Notes under the pieces: model-generated
The model's input: the letters and a program-made list of their open reading frames with translations, nothing else
Told to the model about the DNA's origin: nothing
Databases searched by the model: none
Made by a program: the position numbers and the translations under genes
Shown here: positions 59,636-64,000 of the stretch, in pieces
Layout: each line of letters begins with the position of its first letter
Position numbering within the stretch: position 1 is the first letter of the stretch
Source of the DNA: Leucaena leucocephala
Taxonomy: Eukaryota; Streptophyta; Magnoliopsida; Fabales; Fabaceae
Direction: 5' to 3'
Assembly (NCBI GenBank): GCA_037074615.1
Contig: CM073522.1
Coordinates: 29,510,962 to 29,574,961, forward strand
Length of the DNA stretch: 64,000 nucleotides

Positions 59636-59696
59636 TGGTAATTAACTGTTTCTTGATCACACACAAATGGGAAGAAGAAAGAAGAGAGTGATATTC

Positions 59697-59706
59697 TTAT
59701 ATAAGT
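59697..59706 (-). promoter_or_regulatory. Probable TATA box of the GT14 gene
   Basis: The palindromic CTTATATAAG lies 62-71 bp upstream of the ATG at 59635. The leader would be short. It is called by motif and position only. Confidence 0.5.
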
Positions 59707-60068
59707 CTCAAAAAGGGAATTATGAGATCACTTTGAGCTCAAGTTAGTGGAGGACTTAGCTTTTTTTTTTCTTTTAAATTGTCTCAATTTAAGCAGACTT
59801 TTTTCCTTCTTCATTTGTTCTGGTCAAAGAAACAATACAATAATAAAGAAGCAAAAAAGATTAATATATAGCAAATTGCTAGCTTCTTTCTAATTGATGT
59901 TCATTAAAGTGAATAAGTCAATACTTGAAAAATATTTATTGCATTTTTATCAAATAGGTATTATAGGTTTCCAGTCCCCTCAAAATTTCTATGAACTTTG
60001 TATTATGTGTCTTTTATTTTTGCCTTCCTCATTCATAAATCCTCGTCCCACGCATTGTGTATATGATA

Positions 60069-60327
60069 CTTCGATACTTAATATAGGATCTAATTAAAGA
60101 ATTGATTTTGATCCTAAATATAAAATATCTTCCTTATATTTATCAATTTTTTCCTAAATTACCCATATTAATACTCTCTCAACAATAATCAAGTAAGAGA
60201 TCGAGAGATAAAATTAAAAAAGATGATTAGGGTGTTTTAGAAAAAATATGACATATTAATTAATTTAACTAACTTCTTTAACCTAATCAAATTAATTAAA
60301 TATGTCCTATATTTAAGACTGGAGGAG
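60069..60327 (-). mobile_element. Stowaway-like MITE
   Basis: The ends CTTCGATACTTAATATAGG and, on the other strand, CTCCAGTCTTAAATATAGGA are flanked by TA (60067-60068 and 60328-60329). The interior matches the inverse of 10263-10516 and 62019-62274 (TTATTAATTAATTTAACTAA, AATAATCAAGTAAGAGA). Confidence 0.8.
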
Positions 60328-61212
60328 TATAGTACAAGAGGCAGATTTAATAAAAAGTAATAAAATTAATCATAGTCATCCATTTGCAATTGAAAAAACG
60401 TCACACATGGCATGAACCAAAATGCACATTTTTATTAATTTTTTATGAGTTACAAATTAGAGAGGCATATAAAGATAATAAAGGATAATAAAAGTGGAAG
60501 CCCTTGTTTGATTTCTTGTTCTAAAAACAATTTCTACCCAAGATAACTTTCTTGTGCCACTCATTTTATATATAATTGCGTGATTGTAAAATATTTCATT
60601 TGAATCTAAATCATAGATGCAGGTCATATAATATATATATATATTGAATTTCTTTAAAATATTAATCAAGTAGAATATTTATAATATATATACTTGATAG
60701 ATTTGGTTAGTAGATATGCGCGTCTACGCAATTCAAATGATAAAGTAAAAGCTACTAGTGAATAGGTAGGTGCGTAGGAAATATGGAGAGCATAATTATT
60801 GAATAAGCCTAATTAACTTGACTTACAAGAAAAATCGGAGCTAATTACTAAATGTCACGTGTTAGCTCCTCCAATTACGGTTGTAATCACCAAAAGAGCC
60901 ACGAAATTTGAATGTGCAAAATTTCATAATTAATTGTCTGTTATTCTTTCACTTAACGCTAACCCCTTTGAATTGCTTCTCGCTATGAAACTTGACTTTC
61001 TTACGTATGGGGAGCGCCTTAATTATTAAGGAGTTAGTTTATAATTTAAAAAATTATAAATTCAAATCCTATTTTTAATATGAGAACTTTGTCAGTTAGC
61101 AATATGTAAATACCTCTGTAATCGCTCTTTTAAATATAGAGACATACTTTAGCTCTAGTGACCCCCTAAGACCCAATTCTTGTGTATGAGTGTGTGTATA
61201 TATATATACATC

Positions 61213-61441
61213 TGCTCCTTAATATAAAAGCTAGTTGATACTTTTAAATATATTAAATAAGTTAAATAAATCAGTTAATTATAATTACTATAAGAATTAA
61301 TTGATAAATTTAAATAGATCAAGAAGTATATAATATGAATTCGTCTTACGGGGTTGAATTTGATCATAATTAACTGATTTATTTAGCTTCCTCAATCTAT
61401 CTAAAAAAGTTAAATATCTCTTATATTAAGAATTAGAGGAG
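61213..61441. mobile_element. Short inverted-repeat MITE, second family
   Basis: The left end CTGCTCCTTAATATAAAAGC and right end CTCCTCTAATTCTTAATATA (other strand) are inverse. Internal AAATAAATCAGTTAATTATA and its inverse are shared with 52756-52983. TA follows the right end; the left flank is unclear. Confidence 0.55.
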
Positions 61442-62018
61442 TACACATATTTAAAAAAGAGTGGCCTAATTTGATTTCAAAATGTGTGTTTCCATGGATC
61501 GTCCAAACGTCTAAATTAAATTCACAAGTAATTTGACTTGACTTCACAGAGCCACAAATAGCACGTAATATATACTAGTTTTCTATTGTGAAGTGGAACG
61601 AGAAGCTATGTTCTTCATCTTTGTCTAATCTTCAAAAGTAAGGTATAGTTTGGTCAAATAGGGACAGAAAAATTGTGATTGAGAAGCATGTGACAACTAG
61701 CCCCAGCAGCAAGGAAGAAGCAAAACCAGGAAAAGAAAAGAGAAAGGAATAATCTTCCCTAATATATAGCAAGTGGCTTGTTTTCCTCCACTAATTAATT
61801 TTTGTTTTGTCCTTTCTTCACCATATGCTTCTTTATTTTTGTAAGAATAAAACACCGTGTGAAAACTCAAAAGGCACTAGCTAACTAAAGGAAACACAAG
61901 ATTGAGATCTTTAAAGAGAATGGCTCTGTATTTCAAGGAAGAATATTTATGATGACAGTTTTAATATCCATTTAATGACTTTGGATGTTACTACCGGTTG
62001 ATTAAAAGAAAAATATTA

Positions 62019-62274
62019 CTCCCCTAACTTTTAATATACTATATATTCAACTAATTTGATTAAATTAAAATAATTAGTTAAATTAGTTAATATGACATAT
62101 TTTTTTTAAAATTACCCTAATCATTTTTTTTAAATCTTTCCTTCTCTTGATTATTATTGAGAAAATATGAATAGGGGTAGCATGAGAAAAAGTTGATAAA
62201 TATAAGAAATATGTCTTAATATTTAAAACTAAAATCAACTCACTAATTATGTCCTATATTAAGGACCGGATGAA
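62019..62274 (+). mobile_element. Stowaway-like MITE
   Basis: The ends are CTCCCCTAACTTTTAATATA and, on the other strand, TTCATCCGGTCCTTAATATA, with TA at 62017-62018 and 62275-62276. Internal sequence matches 10263-10516 (TTAGTTAAATTAGTTAATAT, TTGATTATTATTGAGAAA). Confidence 0.75.
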
Positions 62275-62653
62275 TACTTTTTTTACTAAATATAGATATT
62301 TTCTTATTAGATGCAATTATTTATAAAATGCTCTCAAATACTAAATGTGAACATTTCTCCTAAAATTCAATTCTTAGTTTTTGATGAGAGACTAACTTTT
62401 ACTCTTAAAGCCAACCCCAATGTTAGTGTTCACTGTTGACACCATTCCTGCTGTTGCTACTAGCAGCAATTGCCAAATTCACCCAACTATGACCTAACAA
62501 TCCACTTGGACATAATGCGTGCCCATTAATGAGCATAAACCTGAAAATTTGTAGAGGCTAAAAAATGAGTTGCATTATTTTCAACTCACGAAGAAGCTGA
62601 TCTACCCATGCTTAAAGTTTTCTTATTTTCAATCATCTATATTATTTATCCTA

Positions 62654-62981
62654 AGAAAAATTAATCTATAAATCCCTATAATTTTATTTAATTTCTAATC
62701 AAGTCTTTGTAATTGTTTTTTTTTTAATCAGGTCTTTATAGTTACACTTAGTTTCAATTAAAACTCTAAAGTTTAAGGTGATTGATAAAATGAAAATAAA
62801 ATACAAGGATTTAATTAAAAATCATGTAAAACTATAAAAATTTGATAAAAAGAAGAAAAAATTATAAGAACCTAATTAAAATAAGGTGAAACTACAAGGA
62901 CCTGATAAAAAGGGAAAAAACTATAAGAACCTAAATAAAAATCAGATCAAACTATAGAGATTTACAAATTAATTTTTCCAA
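62654..62981. mobile_element. Foldback/MITE-like inverted repeat
   Basis: GAAAAATTAATCTATAAATC, then CCTATAATTT at about 62655-62684, is the inverse of 62950-62981 (AACTATAGAGATTTACAAAT, then TAATTTTTCC). The motif AACTATAAGAACCTAAATAA and variants (AACTACAAGGACCTGATAAA) repeat inside about every 35-40 bp. The ends are imprecise and there is no coding sequence. Confidence 0.55.
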
Positions 62982-63380
62982 TATCCGCTTACTTTTCTTC
63001 CATATAAATTTTCAATTAATTCCAAAATATCACAATGCTCTTATTACTACCAAGGGTAAATCACACATGCAAACATAATTATAATTCACAACTTTGAAGC
63101 AGGACATTCTAGTTGTTCAATCTGCCAATAGAAGTGAGAATGTTCTCCCTAGTTAAAATCTGTTGAACATAAAATTGTGACAATTAACAAAGATGCGCTC
63201 CAAAGCTGATAATGGAATGGTTCTGTTATTTGCACGAGCAAAAAGGTGGCATAATCTTGACTTAGCCTCTGAAAATCACTATTGGCAGACCAGTGATTAC
63301 CCTGCAGATTTAAAGGGAGTAGCCGAAAGAGTTCACGCGCAGCATTTAAATTCTGATAAGTTGAAAATCTGGGGAAGTTC

Positions 63381-63563
63381 TTAAATTGATGGATTTAGAG
63401 CGCGTTCTATTTCCTCCAGCGATCGACCCTTCGTTTCAACGACATTACCGGCTATGTACATGACAGCAAGAACACAGACGGCTGCAAACCCCAAGTATAC
63501 AGAGCTGATACCGAATTTGTTCACGACACTCAAGAAAAAGAGGCCAATGGCGAAGTTGGAGAT
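63381..63563 (-). CDS. PGLCT: Plastidic glucose transporter, last exon (partial gene)
   Basis: After an acceptor (AG at 63564-63565), the exon encodes 60 residues, ISNFAIGLFFLSVVNKFGIS, then a transmembrane helix (SVYLGFAAVCVLAVMYIAG) and the C-terminus ETKGRSLEEIERALNPSI. The ETKGRSLEEIE tail is the conserved end of sugar-porter MFS proteins, and the surrounding sequence closely resembles the C-terminus of the plastid inner-envelope glucose transporter pGlcT, which exports glucose from starch breakdown. All other exons lie beyond the right edge. I see no further exon in 63564-64000. An alternative would be another chloroplast sugar porter, but the residue match favours pGlcT. Confidence 0.85.
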   Translation of the reverse strand: MSNFAIGLFFLSVVNKFGISSVYLGFAAVCVLAVMYIAGNVVETKGRSLEEIERALNPSI

Positions 63564-64000
63564 CTGATAAGATAGAAAATTCAGTTTCATGATTAACAAA
63601 ATTCTCAGGCAACCAATATAATCAGTGTAGGAATAAAATTCATGCTGCAGTAATCACATCCATCCTAATATCAATATTTAAGATATTTATATAAACTTCA
63701 TGCTGGAAGGGATTGGGAAGACTCAAGCAGTAAATACAAGCACAAACTGAGATTCAATGTTTTTATTTTAATCCAAGTTTCATAAACTTGTGTTATATTT
63801 TAAAGTTCATACACCACTTTTTTAACCTCAGTGTTTTATAAACTTTCTTAAGCGGTAATTTGTATGTGGCACTCTCTGTGGCAAGTAGTTCTCTTACTTT
63901 ATGCTATTTTATAACTTATTTATCCTTTTGAGAAAGTATTTTAATTTAAAGCGCTGATAGCCTTGAAGGCTAACGACATATCACTCGCCATCATTGGTAA
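63564..64000 (-). other. Intron of the plastidic glucose transporter gene
   Basis: This is AT-rich sequence upstream (on the minus strand) of the last exon. I found no frame resembling the preceding transporter exon, so it is taken as intron running off the window edge. Confidence 0.5.

Larger units (their letters stand above)
59707..63380. other. Intergenic AT-rich region
   Basis: No gene is supported. The region has Stowaway-like MITEs (60069, 62019), a second-family MITE (61213) and a foldback element (62654-62981). The plus-strand frame 63193-63384 is antisense to the 3' flank of the transporter gene and has no known family. Confidence 0.6.

Noticed and set aside
1..64000. CRISPR arrays, bacterial operons or plasmid features
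   Set aside because: The window is plant nuclear DNA. Direct repeats present are diverged duplications, not regular repeat-spacer arrays.

Overview
The window is nuclear DNA from a flowering plant, most likely a eudicot. The genes are split by AT-rich GT-AG introns, the intergenic DNA is very AT-rich and full of plant-type transposons (Stowaway-like MITEs, hAT, CACTA, Mutator-like, SINE, LTR), and every recognisable protein belongs to a plant family. I cannot name the species from sequence alone.

Layout from left to right. Positions 3812-5918 (+): a four-exon class I glutamine amidotransferase of the GAT1_2.1 type. Positions 9048-14847 (+): a complete LRK10L1-type receptor kinase. Positions 15578-16723 (-): a single-exon F-box protein with an F-box-associated domain. 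Positions 19720-23969 (-): a five-exon ABHD17-type alpha/beta hydrolase, probably a protein depalmitoylase. Positions 24-33 kb: gene-poor, with non-autonomous hAT and CACTA-like elements. Positions 33671-42051 (+): a second LRK10L-like locus. Its ectodomain exon is a near copy of the one at 9048, but it is followed by a kinase exon of the unrelated LRK10L2/PR5K-like subfamily, and a 5 kb antisense LTR retrotransposon (35158-40163) sits in the intron between them. Positions 44616-48038 (-): a three-exon sterol C5(6)-desaturase (STE1/DWF7). Positions 48-57.7 kb: gene-poor, rich in foldback and SINE elements. Positions 57780-59635 (-): a two-exon GT14 (BC10-like) glycosyltransferase. Positions 63381-63563 (-): the last exon of a plastidic glucose transporter, cut by the window edge.

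The genes are unrelated neighbours, as is usual in plants, except for the two LRK10L loci. A block of about 3 kb (promoter region, ectodomain exon and the start of intron 1) is present at about 6.7-10.56 kb and again at about 31.06-34.64 kb. The duplicate now lies upstream of a different kinase, in a layout and splice phase that would allow a chimeric receptor. The kinase at the second locus has an intact active site but breaks off inside subdomain XI, so the locus is either a young chimeric gene or a decaying one. This is the most interesting structure in the window. I did not find a wholly new type of system.
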